Source of the DNA: Hydractinia symbiolongicarpus
Lineage: Eukaryota; Cnidaria; Hydrozoa; Anthoathecata; Hydractiniidae
Direction: 5' to 3'
DNA length: 64,000 nucleotides
Assembly (NCBI RefSeq): GCF_029227915.1
Contig: NC_079875.1
Coordinates: 26,918,001-26,982,000, forward strand
The notes under the pieces were generated by a model that saw only the letters and a program-made list of their open reading frames with translations, searched no databases and was not told the DNA's origin. The stretch's first letter is position 1; the number at the start of each line of letters is the position of its first letter. Positions 1 through 11,583 of this stretch are shown here, in pieces. A program made the translations under genes and the position numbers.

Positions 1-3000
1 TTAGCCCTTAAATTGATAAACCAGGCATTTAAAATTGACGAGTGTCTCATATTTTTGCGATTTTTCGAATTGACACAGGGCGATTTTTTGTTTTGAAACA
101 AGATAATTGTCATTTATGGGCAACAACTTCGTCTCAGGTTCTATGTACTTTAGCCGTAAAATTGATAAACAAGGCATTTCAGAAAGGTGAGTGTTACATA
201 TTTGCGATTTTTCGGATTCATACAAGATAATTGTCATTTAGGGGCAACAACTTCGTCTCAGGTTCTATATTTTTACCGTAAAATTGATAAAAGAGGCATT
301 TAAAATTGACGAGTGTCTCATATATTTGCAATTTTTCGAATTGACACAGGATAGCTGTACTTTAGAGTCAACAATTTCGTTTCGGATTCTTTTATATAAG
401 GTAATTTGAAGTTAGGGACGACAAACTTGTCTCAGGTTTTATATATTTTAGCGTCATTTAGGGGCAACAACTTCGTCTCAGGTTCTATGTACTTGAGCCG
501 TAAAATTGATAAACAAGGCATTTCAGAAAGGCGAGTGTTACATATTTGCGATTTTTCGGATTCATACAAGATAATTGTCACTTAGGGGCAACAACTTCGT
601 CTCAGGTTCTATATATTTACCGTAAAATTGATAAACGTGGCATTTAAAATTGACGAGTGTCTCATATATTTGCAATTTTTCGAATTGACACAGGATAGCT
701 GTACTTTAGAGTCAACAATTTCGTTTCGGATTCTTATATTTTAGTCCTAAAATTTATAAACAAGGCATTTAAAAGAGACAAGTGTTACATATTTGCGATT
801 TTTCATATTGATACAAGATAATTAGCATTTAGGGACGACAACCTTGTCTCAGGTTTTATATATTTTAGCCCTTAAATTGATAAACCAGGCATTTAAAATT
901 GACGAGTGTCTCATACTTTTGCGATTTTTCGAATTGACACAGGGCGATTTTTTGTTTTGAAACAAGATAATTGTTATTTAGGGGCAACAACTTCGTCTCA
1001 GGTTCTATGTACTTTAGCCGTAAAATTGATAAACAAGGCATTTCAGAAAGGTGAGTGTTACATATTTGCGATTTTTCGGATTCATACAAGATAATTGTCA
1101 TTTAGGGGCAACAACTTCGTCTCAGGTTCTATATATTTACCGTAAAATTGATAAACGAGGCACTTAAAATTGACGAGTGTCTCATATGTTTGCGATTTTT
1201 CGAATTGACACAGGATAGCTGTACTTTAGAGTCAACAATTTCGTTTCGGATTCTTTTATATAAGATAATTGGAAGTTAGGGACGACAAACTTGTCTCAGG
1301 TTTTATATATTTTAGCGTCATTTAGGGGCAACAACTTCGTCTCAGGTTCTATGTACTTTAGCCGTAAAATTGATAAACGAGGCATTTAAAAGAGACGAGT
1401 GTTACATATTTGCGATTTTTCAGATTCATACAAGATAATTGTCATTTAGGGTCAACAACTTCGTCTCAGGTTCTATATATTTTAGCCGTTAAAATGATAA
1501 ACGAGTCATTTAAAATTGGGATTTTCGTATTGATACAAGATAATTGTCATTTAGGGTCTGCAACTTCGTCTCAGGTTCTATGTACTTTAGCCGTAAAATT
1601 GATAAACGAGGCATTTAAAATTGACGAGTGTCTCATATATTTGCGATTTTTCGAATTGACACAGGAGAGCTGTACTTTAGAGTCAACAATTTCGTTTCGG
1701 GTTCTTATATTTTTGTCCTAAAATTGATAAACAAGGCATTTAAAAGAAACGAGTGTTACATATTTACGATTTTTCATATTGATACAAGATAATTAGCATT
1801 TAGGGACGACAACCTTGTCTCAGGTTTTATATATTTTAGCCCTTAAATTGATAAACCAGGCATTTAAAATTGACGAGTGTCTCATATTTTTGCGATTTTT
1901 CGAATTGACACAGGTAAAATTGACGAGTGTCTCATATATTTGCGATTTTTCGTTTTGAAACAAGATAATTGTCATTTAGGGGCAACAACTTCGTCTCAGG
2001 TTCTATGTACTTTAGCCGTTAAATTGATAAACAAGGCATTTCAGAAAGGCGAGTGTTACATATTTGCGATTTTTCGTATTGATACAAGATAATTGTCATT
2101 TAGGGTCTGCAACTTCGTCTCAGGTTCTATGTACTTTAGCCGTAAAATTCATAAACGAGGCATTTAAAATTGACGAGTGTCTCATATATTTGCGATTTTT
2201 CGAATTGACACAGGATAGCTGTACTTTAGAGTCAACAATTTCGTTTCGGGTTCTTTTATATAAGATAATTGGAAGTTAGGGACGCCAAACGTGTCTCAGG
2301 TTTTATATATTTTAGCGTCATTTAGGGACGACAAACTTGTCTCAGGTTCTATGTACTTTAGCCGTAAAATTGATAAAAGAGGCATTTAAAAGAGACGTGT
2401 GTTACATATTTGCGATTTTTCAGATTCATACAAGATAATTGTCATTTAGGGTCAACAACTTCGTCTCAGGTTCTATATATTTTAGCCGTTAAAATGATAA
2501 ACGAGTCATTTAAAATTGGGATTTTCGTATTGATACAAGATAATTGTCATTTAGGGTCTGCAACTTCGTCTCAGGTTCTATGTACTTTAGCCGTAAAATT
2601 GATAAACGAGGCATTTAAAATTGACGAGTGTCTCATATATTTGCGATTTTTCGAATTGACACAGGAGAGCTGTACTTTAGAGGCAACAATTTCGTATCGG
2701 GTTCTTATATTTTAGTCCTAAAATTGATAAACAAGGCATTTAAAAGAAACGAGTGTTACATATTTACGATTTTTCATATGGATACAAGATAATTAGCATT
2801 TAGGGACGACAACCTTGTCTCAGGTTTTATATATTTTAGCCCTTAAATTGATAAACCAGGCATTTAAAATTGACGAGTGTCTCATATTTTTGCGATTTTT
2901 CGAATTGACACAGGTAAAATTGACGAGTGTCTCATATATTTGCGATTTTTCGTTTTGAAACATGATAATTGTCATTTAGGGGCAACAACTTCGTCTCAGG

Positions 3001-6000
3001 TTCTATGTACTTTAGCCGTTAAATTGATAAACAAGGCATTTCAGAAAGGCGAGTGTTACATATTTGCGATTTTTCGTATTGATACAAGATAATTGTCATT
3101 TAGGGTCTGCAACTTCGTCTCAGGTTCTATGTACTTTAGCCGTAAAATTGATAAACGAGGCATTTAAAATTGACGAGTGTCTCATATATTTGCGATTTTT
3201 CGAATTGACACAGGATAGCTGTACTTTAGAGTCAACAATTTCGTTTCGGGTTCTTTTATATAAGATAATTGGTAGTTAGGGACGACAAACGTGTCTCAGG
3301 TTTTATATATTTTAGCGTCATTTAGGGACGACAAACTTGTCTCAGGTTCTATGTACTTTAGCCGTAAAATTGATAAACGAGGCATTTAAAAGAGACGTGT
3401 GTTACATATTTGCGATTTTTCAGATTCATACAAGATAATTGTCATTTAGGGTCAACAACTTCGTCTCAGGTTCTATATATTTTAGCCGTTAAAATGATAA
3501 ACGAGTCATTTAAAATTGGGATTTTCGTATTGATACAAGATAATTGTCATTTAGGGTCTGCAACTTCGTCTCAGGTTCTATGTACTTTAGCCGTAAAATT
3601 GATAAACAAGGCATTTAAAATTGACGAGTGTCTCATATATTTGCGATTTTTCGAATTGACACAGGAGAGCTGTACTTTAGAGTCAACAATTTCGTTTCGG
3701 GTTCTTATATTTTAGTCCTAAAATTGATAAACAAGGCATTTAAAAGAAACGAGTGTTACATATTTACGATTTTTCATATTGATACAAGATAATTAGCATT
3801 TAGGGACGACAACCTTGTCTCAGGTTTTATATATTTTAGCCCTTAAATTGATAAACCAGGCATTTAAAATTGACGAGTGTCTCATATTTTTGCGATTTTT
3901 CGAATTGACACAGGTAAAATTGACGAGTGTCTCATATATTTGCGATTTTTCGTTTTGAAACAAGATAATTGTCATTTAGGGGCAACAACTTCGTCTCAGG
4001 TTCTATGTACTTTAGCCGTTAAATTGATAAACAAGGCATTTCAGAAAGGCGAGTGTTACATATTTGCGATTTTTCGTATTGATACAAGATAATTGTCATT
4101 TAGGGTCTGCAACTTCGTCTCAGGTTCTATGTACTTTAGCCGTAAAATTGATAAACGAGGCATTTAAAATTGACGAGTGTCTCATATATTTGCGATTTTT
4201 CGAATTGACACAGGATAGCTGTACTTTAGAGTCAACAATTTCGTTTTGGGTTCTTATATTTTAGTCCTAAAATTTATAAACAAGGCATTTAAAAGAGACG
4301 AGTGTTACATATTTGCGATTTTTCATATTGATACAAGATAATTAGCATTTAGGGACGACAACCTTGTCTCAGGTTTTATATATTTTAGCCCTTAAATTGA
4401 TAAACCAGGCATTTAAAATTGACGAGTGTCTCATACTTTTGCGATTTTTCGAATTGACACAGGGCGATTTTTTGTTTTGAAACAAGATAATTGTTATTTA
4501 GGGACGACAAACTTGTTTCAGGTTCTATGTACTTTAGCCGTAAAATTGATAAACGAGGCATTTAAAAGAGACGAGTGTTACATATTTGCGATTTTTCAGA
4601 TTCATACAAGATAATTGTCATTTAGGGTCAACAACTTCGTCTCAGGTTCTATATATTTTAGCCGTTAAAATGATAAACGAGTCATTTAAAATTGGGATTT
4701 TCGTATTGATACAAGATAATTGTCATTTAGGGTCTGCAACTTCGTCTCAGGTTCTATGTACTTTAGCCGTAAAATTGATAAACAAGGCATTTAAAATTGA
4801 CGAGTGTCTCATATATTTGCGATTTTTCGAATTGACACAGGAGAGCTGTACTTTAGAGTCAACAATTTCGTTTTGGGTTCTTATATTTTAGTCCTAAAAT
4901 TGATAAACAAGGCATTTAAAAGAAACGAGTGTTACATATTTACGATTTTTCATATTGATACAAGATAATTAGCATTTAGGGACGACAACCTTGTCTCAGG
5001 TTTTATATATTTTAGCCCTTAAATTGATAAACCAGGCATTTAAAATTGACGAGTGTCTCATATTTTTGCGATTTTTCGAATTGACACAGGTAAAATTGAC
5101 GAGTGTCTCATATATTTGCGATTTTTCGTTTTGAAACAAGATAATTGTCATTTAGGGGCAACAACTTCGTCTCAGGTTCTATGTACTTTAGCCGTTAAAT
5201 TGATAAACAAGGCATTTCAGAAAGGCGAGTGTTACATATTTGCGATTTTTCGTATTGATACAAGATAATTGTCATTTAGGGTCTGCAACTTCGTCTCAGG
5301 TTCTATGTACTTTAGCCGTAAAATTGATAAACGAGGCATTTAAAATTGACGAGTGTCTCATATATTTGCGATTTTTCGAATTGACACAGGATAGCTGTAC
5401 TTTAGAGTCAACAATTTCGTTTTGGGTTCTTATATTTTAGTCCTAAAATTTATAAACAAGGCATTTAAAAGAGACGAGTGTTACATATTTGCGATTTTTC
5501 ATATTGATACAAGATAATTAGCATTTAGGGACGACAACCTTGTCTCAGGTTTTATATATTTTAGCCCTTAAATTGATAAACCAGGCATTTAAAATTGACG
5601 AGTGTCTCATACTTTTGCGATTTTTCGAATTGACACAGGGCGATTTTTTGTTTTGAAACAAGATAATTGTTATTTAGGGACGACAAACTTGTTTCAGGTT
5701 CTATGTACTTTAGCCGTAAAATTGATAAACGAGGCATTTAAAAGAGACGAGTGTTACATATTTGCGATTTTTCAGATTCATACAAGATAATTGTCATTTA
5801 GGGTCAACAACTTCGTCTCAGGTTCTATATATTTTAGCCGTTAAAATGATAAACGAGTCATTTAAAATTGGGATTTTCGTATTGATACAAGATAATTGTC
5901 ATTTAGGGTCTGTAACTTCGTCTCAGGTTCTATGTACTTTAGCCGTAAAATTGATAAACAAGGCATTTAAAATTGACGAGTGTCTCATATATTTGCGATT

Positions 6001-7076
6001 TTTCGAATTGACACAGGAGAGCTGTACTTTAGAGTCAACAATTTCGTTTTGGGATCTTATATTTTAGTCCTAAAATTGATAAACAAGGCATTTAAAAGAA
6101 ACGAGTGTTACATATTTACGATTTTTCATATTGATACAAGATAATTAGCATTTAGGGACGACAACCTTGTCTCAGGTTTTATATATTTTAGCCCTTAAAT
6201 TGATAAACCAGGCATTTAAAATTGACGAGTGTCTCATATTTTTGCGATTTTTCGAATTGACACAGGTAAAATTGACGAGTGTCTCATATATTTGCGATTT
6301 TTCGTTTTGAAACAAGATAATTGTCATTTAGGGGCAACAACTTCGTCTCAGGTTCTATGTACTTTAGCCGTTAAATTGATAAACAAGGCATTTCAGAAAG
6401 GCGAGTGTTACATATTTGCGATTTTTCGTATTGATACAAGATAATTGTCATTTAGGGTCTGCAACTTCGTCTCAGGTTCTATGTACTTTAGCCGTAAAAT
6501 TGATAAACGAGGCATTTAAAATTGACGAGTGTCTCATATATTTGCGATTTTTCGAATTGACACAGGATAGCTGTACTTTAGAGTCAACAATTTCGTTTCG
6601 GGTTCTTATATTTTAGTCCTAAAATTTATAAACAAGGCATTTAAAAGAGACGAGTGTTACATATTTGCGATTTTTCATATTGATACAAGATAATTAGCAT
6701 TTAGGGACGACAACCTTGTCTCAGGTTTTATATATTTTAGCCCTTAAATTGATAAACCAGGCATTTAAAATTGACGAGTGTCTCATACTTTTGCGATTTT
6801 TCGAATTGACACAGGGCGATTTTTTGTTTTGAAACAAGATAATTGTTATTTAGGGGCAACAACTTCGTCTCAGGTTCTATGTACTTTAGCCGTAAAATTG
6901 ATAAACAAGGCATTTCAGAAAGGCGAGTGTTACATATTTGCGATTTTTCGGATTCATACAAGATAATTGTCATTTAGGGGCAACAACTTCGTCTCAGGTT
7001 GTATATATTTACCGTAAAATTGATAAACGAGGCACTTAAAATTGACGAGTGTCTCATATATTTGCGATTTTTCGAA
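1..7076 (+). repeat. Satellite array with higher-order repeat structure
   Basis: The whole stretch is a head-to-tail array of a roughly 105-125 bp AT-rich monomer. Each monomer carries the landmarks GATAAAC-GGCATTTAAAA, GACGAGTGT, TTTGCGATTTTTC, ACAAGATAATTGTCATTTAGGG and ACTTCGTCTCAGGTTCTAT in that order. Monomer variants recur in a fixed order. The same variant reappears exactly 1000 bp apart (1410/2410/3410; 1877/2877/3877; 2064/3064/4064), then exactly 1176 bp apart (3410/4586/5762; 3877/5053/6229; 4064/5240/6416). The left end has an 864-bp spacing (positions 1 and 865). Short open frames run through each monomer but are a by-product of monomer length and I do not call them genes. The array runs off the left edge and stops on the right at the transposon terminus at 7079. 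Confidence 0.95.
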
Positions 7077-7078
7077 TA

Positions 7079-7098
7079 CACCTATTTAACATTACGCG
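7079..7098 (+). repeat. Left terminal inverted repeat of the ISL2EU element
   Basis: Begins CACCTATTTAACATTACG and directly abuts satellite sequence ending TTTTTCGAA-TA. It is the partner of the complement of 11227-11246, with two mismatches. Confidence 0.85.
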
Positions 7099-7264
7099 CG
7101 CCATTATTATTCCGCGCTAGGGAAGGGAACTGGGTTCTAAGAAGGGGTGCCTGATAAAATCTTTCTTGTGTTCTTCTTAGTTAAACTTGATGAAAACGAA
7201 GTATAAACAACACGCTTACATTTATCTATCTGCACAAAATCTTTTATTTCAAGAATTATTTATC

Positions 7265-7885
7265 ATGCCAAGTGTAAACTGTGCTGTTATTGGCTGTTTT
7301 AATAGCACTAAGAAGCTGCGAAAATGGAAGAAGGAACGATGTGAAATTCACGAAGTTAACCATGAAGAATGTTCATGTCAGCGACCGTTTAGTTTGTATT
7401 GCTTTCCAAGCGTCCTTAGAAATAACGAACAGAGACAGCGTTGGATAAAAGCTATGAGAAGAATTAACCCAGATAAAAGTGATTGGGTACCAAAACAAAG
7501 TGACAGGGTATGCTCTGTTCATTTTGTTGATGGAACACCTTCCCAAAAGTATCCAGACCCAACACTAGAATTGGGGTACGACACTCCTGTTACTAAAAAA
7601 CCTAGGAGGGAACTATTTCGACATTCTCTGGAAAAGTCATCTCTTGATTCAGAAGATGTTCCCAGCAATGAAGCCCAAGAAGAGGAACCTTGTTGCTCAA
7701 ATATTTCTGACGCATCAGGATTTTTTTCACCGACAATACCAGACCACTCTTACACTATTTCTTCACCGCCTACATGTGAATCATGCAAAGACAAGAGCGA
7801 AATGATCAAATCTTTGGTCAGTAAAGTGAACTCCTTAACTGTACAAGTAAAGAAGTATAGAGGCAAAGCCTTTGAAATTGTTTAA
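7265..7885 (+). CDS. THAP-domain N-terminal part of ISL2EU transposase
   Basis: The protein from the ATG at 7265 starts MPSVNCAVIGCFNS and shows the THAP zinc-finger pattern: CAVIGC near the start, a tryptophan/proline-containing middle (FPSVLRNN, RWIKAMRRINPD), and CSVHF before a C-terminal proline-rich stretch. This C2CH finger binds the transposon ends in related transposases. After residue ~110 the chain is acidic and serine-rich, then a short coiled coil (EMIKSLVSKVNSLTVQ) leads to a TAA at 7883-7885. An upstream in-frame ATG at 7190 exists, but the 7265 ATG places the THAP finger at the N-terminus as in the family. The next 320 codons after the stop are in the same frame and encode the catalytic domain, so this is very probably the front half of one transposase of about 530 codons cut by a nonsense codon. 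An independently translated DNA-binding protein is the alternative. Confidence 0.85.
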   Translation: MPSVNCAVIGCFNSTKKLRKWKKERCEIHEVNHEECSCQRPFSLYCFPSVLRNNEQRQRWIKAMRRINPDKSDWVPKQSDRVCSVHFVDGTPSQKYPDPTLELGYDTPVTKKPRRELFRHSLEKSSLDSEDVPSNEAQEEEPCCSNISDASGFFSPTIPDHSYTISSPPTCESCKDKSEMIKSLVSKVNSLTVQVKKYRGKAFEIV

Positions 7886-7894
7886 AATACAACA

Positions 7895-8848
7895 ATGACT
7901 TGGAGAATCATTAAAAGTGATTCCAAAATGAATTATTACACTGGTCTATCTTCTATCATGTTATTTAACACTCTGTTATTGTTATTAAAGCCTTACTTAC
8001 AGCAAGTGAATTATTGGAGGGGGTCAAAACGAGCATGTTTAAGTACTAAAATAAAGCGTCAAACTAAACATGTGAAAAAGTTAACACAGCGTGATGAGTT
8101 TTTGTTAGTTTTGATGAAACTTCGTTTGGGCTTACTGACAGAGGACCTTGCAGATCGTTTTGGAATATCACCATCAACATGTTCCACAGTATTTGTAACT
8201 TGGATTAGAATTATAAGTAGAGTTTTGGGTGATGCACTTGTTGTCTGGCTGCCAAGAGAAGCCATTCGTGATAACTTGCCTAAAACATTTGCCAAAGCAG
8301 GTTATTCCAAATGTCGGGTTATAATTGATTGTGCTGAGGTGTTCATTGACAGACCAAAATCCTTAACAAATCAAGCATCTACTTGGTCAGACTATAAACA
8401 TCACAATACTTTAAAATTTCTTGTTGGTATAAGCCCTTCTGGACATATAACTTTTTTATCTGATTGTTATGGTGGGCGCGCGTCTGATAAATTTATTACA
8501 AATGACTCTGGATTTTACGATTTGTTAGAAAGGGATGATGAAGTTATGGCAGATCGTGGATTTCAAATCAGAGAAGAATTAATGTTACGTTTTTGCAAAT
8601 TAGTTGTTCCACCAGGTGCACGTGTAAAAAGTCAGATGACAAGTGCTGAATGTAAAAAAACTAAAGATGTAGCAAATTTAAGGATTCATGTTGAGCGAGC
8701 AATTAACAGAATTAAGTTTTACCGCATACTCAAGGGAGTGTTGCCTGTTACAATGTTACAACATGCAGATCATATAGTTAAATGCTGTGCTGCATTATGT
8801 AACCTAAAGCCTGTATTAATTAAAAAGAAACCAGAAAAAACTACTTGA
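7895..8848 (+). CDS. DDE_4-type transposase catalytic part (ISL2EU)
   Basis: In frame with the THAP ORF, four codons after its stop. It opens with the segment typical of this family (YYTGLSSIMLFNTLL), then a helix-turn-helix (LTEDLADRFGISPSTCSTVF) and the RNase-H-fold core. Likely catalytic residues are D in VIIDCAEVF, D in EVMADRGFQI and E in RIHVERAINRIK, giving a DDE set. Several basic residues follow and the chain ends KKPEKTT. The enzyme would cut and rejoin the element ends. Separately, it lacks the DNA-binding THAP finger, so with the stop unsuppressed it should not work alone. A readthrough event, a very short intron or a sequencing error could restore the whole protein; I cannot tell which. 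Confidence 0.88.
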   Translation: MTWRIIKSDSKMNYYTGLSSIMLFNTLLLLLKPYLQQVNYWRGSKRACLSTKIKRQTKHVKKLTQRDEFLLVLMKLRLGLLTEDLADRFGISPSTCSTVFVTWIRIISRVLGDALVVWLPREAIRDNLPKTFAKAGYSKCRVIIDCAEVFIDRPKSLTNQASTWSDYKHHNTLKFLVGISPSGHITFLSDCYGGRASDKFITNDSGFYDLLERDDEVMADRGFQIREELMLRFCKLVVPPGARVKSQMTSAECKKTKDVANLRIHVERAINRIKFYRILKGVLPVTMLQHADHIVKCCAALCNLKPVLIKKKPEKTT

Positions 8849-9369
8849 ACACTTTTGTAAATTTTCTTTTTTCACATTTTTTGCTTGTTTTGTAAATATT
8901 TTTACCAAAAAAAGTTGTCTGAGTTATTCTGTTTTTTTAATTATTGTTATCTACTCGTATCTCCCTTTGTTTACATGCGCACTCATTCTAATATTTCGGG
9001 CTCGCCTACCTACTTGAAATAGTTAAAGTTAATGGCCGTAAGTGTCGGAAAATCGAGGCCACACAAAAATTTATCAGAATACCTCATGGAACGTTTAAAG
9101 AAATATAAAAAAATACTGTATGTACTTAATGCCTAAATGAGAGGTAGCCTATGCCAAATACTTTTCTTAAGGGAATATTTTGATTAGAAGACACATGGTC
9201 ATTTTAACGCAGAAACATCAGGCTACAGATGGCATTTAAAAAAATTGGTTGAAATGTATTTGTAAAGCACGTTCAAATCAAAGAAAGATAAATATGCTCT
9301 TCAAACTTTTATTTCTAAACAGACAAATATATACAAAAATAATTTTCGATAGCTTATGCATAAAATAAA
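8849..9369. other. Convergent intergenic gap inside the ISL2EU element
   Basis: 521 bp between the stop codons of the two convergent genes. It is AT-rich. A TTTATT at 9308-9313 reads AATAAA on the minus strand, 57-62 bp downstream of the YqaJ stop, and is a plausible poly(A) signal. No ORF or repeat stands out. Confidence 0.5.
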
Positions 9370-11088
9370 TCATCCTGAAAATATGGATTTTAAATAAAAT
9401 GTGTCGTAATATTCTATAAAAGTTTTTCTCATAGAATTCCGCACTTCAGGCTCAAAGTTTATAATGTCGTGCACCATCCCATGAGGTGTCCAAACTACAA
9501 AATGACATTGGGAAAAGCCAGTTACTCCCATTTGCATAACACATTGTGTGTAATATTTGTGGTTTTTGTTCAATACTGTTTTTTCTTCCATGTGCGTCAA
9601 GTAGGGTAGTTTTACGTTTAAATCCTTTGGCGTCGTGTAATTAATCGAAAAAGGACATTTTACTTCTAAACATGCTGGCAGACAACAATCACATGTTATT
9701 ATTCTGTCTGGACTTGCACCAATGTAAGGTGTGTTTTTATCTAAATACAAGCCACACTCTAAAACCTTCACATTTTTATGCCCTTGTAAGAAGTTGTCTT
9801 TAAATGCATTAACAGCATTTATTTCCATTGTACGACCATATTTTAGTGCTGGTATATTAGGGCTAATAAATGACATGCCTGAAACTTTCTGGTTTAATGC
9901 CCAGATATTAACGGATCCTCCACCTCCTGATTTAACTTTTTTCATTTTTGTTAAAACTTCATGGCCTTTTGAGGCAGAGATTACATGCTTTCTAAAATTA
10001 TACCAACCAGTATTCTCACTTTGTCCTTGGGTTAATTTTTCAATATGAATAACTTTCTCGGGTGTTACATATGCCACTAGATTGCATTCAAATTCAGTTT
10101 TTGTTTTTGACATTGCAAGTATGTCACTTATACTGTATATGTCTGATGGTTGAGTTACATCAGAAATACTTAAACACTCTCTAACAAAGTCAATTTCTGA
10201 TTTTGGTACAGCAGTAAATAAAATACTTTCAGGAATAATTTCTTTTAATTCGTCTGCTATTTCGTTAAGAGAAAGTAATTTCTCGCCACAATGTTGAAGA
10301 GGATCAAAGTTCTTTTTAGGTGTCGATACTAAAGGGCGCTTTCTCTTTCCTCTGTCTGAAAAGTTATCTCTGCTAAAATTCAAGTCTTTAATTTTAGTTG
10401 GAGCTACTTGCTTTCTGTTAGGAAGCCACTCGTTAGCGGTGCTTGTACAAGCTGTATTTGTAAGTCCAATTCTGACAGCAGCTTCAATGCGATATAAAGC
10501 AGCCGCAACATGATTACATGTCTGGCTCATTCCAGCCATGCATGTACAATGGCACGACATTATCTTACCACTTTTTTCCAGAATTAACCATAGTTTATGG
10601 AAAGGATCGTTAATCGCTTGCGACTTTCTGCATGTACCTTTAAAAATGCAAAAATTACTTCCCGATAAATCATGATAGGCGAGAGGTTGAAGCCATCCAG
10701 ATTTATAATAGCTATATGCCTTTGAGTTTTTGTAGTCATTTAAATCTGAACTACCTAGTTCTGATGGATAAAACATAAGGTAGCTAAAGATGTCAGGATA
10801 CAACACCATGGGCCAAAACTTTATTCCTTCTTGCTCATCCATCCAACCGTGAGGTATTTTAAAAGGATCTGGAAGTGTTCTATCGTTTATTTTCAGCTTC
10901 TTCTGATACTCCTCTTTTAAATTACTCTCTACTTCTTGAGCAGTTTTCACAGGCTGGACAAAGTTCTCAGCTGCTGAAAACACTCGAGCAATTAGTTCTT
11001 CCTTTCTTCCACTTATCCTTAAATTTCTAACTCTCAAGTAGTTCTTCAACTCTTCGACAGACATTTTTGATATTAAATCGTAATCCAT
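9370..11088 (-). CDS. SAP-SWIM-YqaJ nuclease protein of ISL2EU transposon
   Basis: An uninterrupted 572-residue protein. Residues ~8-40 (SVEELKNYLRVRNLRISGRK) look like a SAP DNA-binding motif. Around residues 170-200 there is a SWIM zinc finger, CHCTCMAGMSQTCNHVAAAL (CxCx(n)CxH). The C-terminal third is a YqaJ/lambda-exonuclease-like fold: GWYNFRKHVISASK, then PALKYGRTMEINAVNAF, GASPDRIITCD, CLEVKCPFS and YYTQCVMQMGVTG, which carry the expected E, D and ExK metal-binding residues of a PD-(D/E)XK nuclease. In ISL2EU elements this partner accompanies the transposase; its role in transposition is not established. The ATG at 11088 gives the SAP motif its usual N-terminal place. Unlike the transposase frame it has no break. 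Confidence 0.9.
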   Translation of the reverse strand: MDYDLISKMSVEELKNYLRVRNLRISGRKEELIARVFSAAENFVQPVKTAQEVESNLKEEYQKKLKINDRTLPDPFKIPHGWMDEQEGIKFWPMVLYPDIFSYLMFYPSELGSSDLNDYKNSKAYSYYKSGWLQPLAYHDLSGSNFCIFKGTCRKSQAINDPFHKLWLILEKSGKIMSCHCTCMAGMSQTCNHVAAALYRIEAAVRIGLTNTACTSTANEWLPNRKQVAPTKIKDLNFSRDNFSDRGKRKRPLVSTPKKNFDPLQHCGEKLLSLNEIADELKEIIPESILFTAVPKSEIDFVRECLSISDVTQPSDIYSISDILAMSKTKTEFECNLVAYVTPEKVIHIEKLTQGQSENTGWYNFRKHVISASKGHEVLTKMKKVKSGGGGSVNIWALNQKVSGMSFISPNIPALKYGRTMEINAVNAFKDNFLQGHKNVKVLECGLYLDKNTPYIGASPDRIITCDCCLPACLEVKCPFSINYTTPKDLNVKLPYLTHMEEKTVLNKNHKYYTQCVMQMGVTGFSQCHFVVWTPHGMVHDIINFEPEVRNSMRKTFIEYYDTFYLKSIFSG

Positions 11089-11226
11089 GTTTGTTTTAAA
11101 TGTTTTAAAAAGTTGGTAAATAATTTGATAGCTATAGCGCGATGTTTATACTTCGTTTTCTCAAGTGTACTGAATCTTAGCGGCACCCCCAAATGGTACC
11201 GAGACTCCCGGCCGGGATTACGTAAT

Positions 11227-11246
11227 CGCATAATGTTAAATGGGTG
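11227..11246 (-). repeat. Right terminal inverted repeat of the ISL2EU element
   Basis: Reads CGCATAATGTTAAATGGGTG on +; its complement matches the left end with two mismatches. TA follows at 11247-11248. Confidence 0.85.
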
Positions 11247-11409
11247 TATAAGTACTGCCTTTTGCTGTTAAGTGCAACAGGTCATATTTAGGGGCTGTTC
11301 ATATCAAATATTTCCCCGGATAGCGGGAAAATATTTCAGCATAATATAATTTTTACTTTCTGTTCTTATGGCATATGCGGGGCTTAAATGCGTACTTATT
11401 ACTACGATG

Positions 11410-11583
11410 GTCCCTATGGCTCACTTCTCTTCTCAATAAAAACACTTCTCTTCTTAGTCAAAACACTTCTCTTCTGTATAACAACACTTCTCTTCTGTAT
11501 AAGAAACTTCTCTACTTTGATACCCAAAGTTCTCTTCCGTTCGAAACACTTCTTTTCCAAGTGCGAAACACTTCTCTTCCATA
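11410..11583 (+). repeat. Degenerate 20-25 bp minisatellite
   Basis: Seven or so imperfect copies of a unit built around CACTTCTCTTCT with a variable AT-rich spacer (for example CACTTCTCTTCTGTATAACA). The open frames over it on both strands are products of the repetition. Confidence 0.75.

Larger units (their letters stand above)
7079..11246. mobile_element. ISL2EU-type DNA transposon (THAP/DDE plus YqaJ)
   Basis: A 4168-bp element with imperfect 20-bp terminal inverted repeats: left CACCTATTTAACATTA.. at 7079-7098, right complement CACCCATTTAACATTA.. at 11227-11246, 18 of 20 matching. Both ends are flanked by TA (7077-7078 and 11247-11248), the likely target duplication. It carries two convergent genes: a THAP plus DDE_4-type transposase on + and a SAP-SWIM-YqaJ protein on -. 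That two-gene layout with a YqaJ nuclease is the hallmark of the ISL2EU group of the IS5/PIF-Harbinger-like transposons. The transposase frame is cut by one stop codon; the YqaJ frame is intact. The right flank is not satellite although the left flank is. Confidence 0.9.

Noticed and set aside
1-6966. Repeated 62-103 codon ORFs (MRFFVLIQDNCHLGS-type and the antisense MTIILYESEKSQ-type)
   Set aside because: They follow the satellite monomers, run on both strands and vary in length with the repeat period. No independent sign of coding.
1-7076. CRISPR-like direct repeats
   Set aside because: Units are contiguous diverged monomers without unique spacers, in a eukaryotic context.
8059-8295. Antisense ORF over the ISL2EU transposase
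   Set aside because: Shadow of the + strand coding frame.
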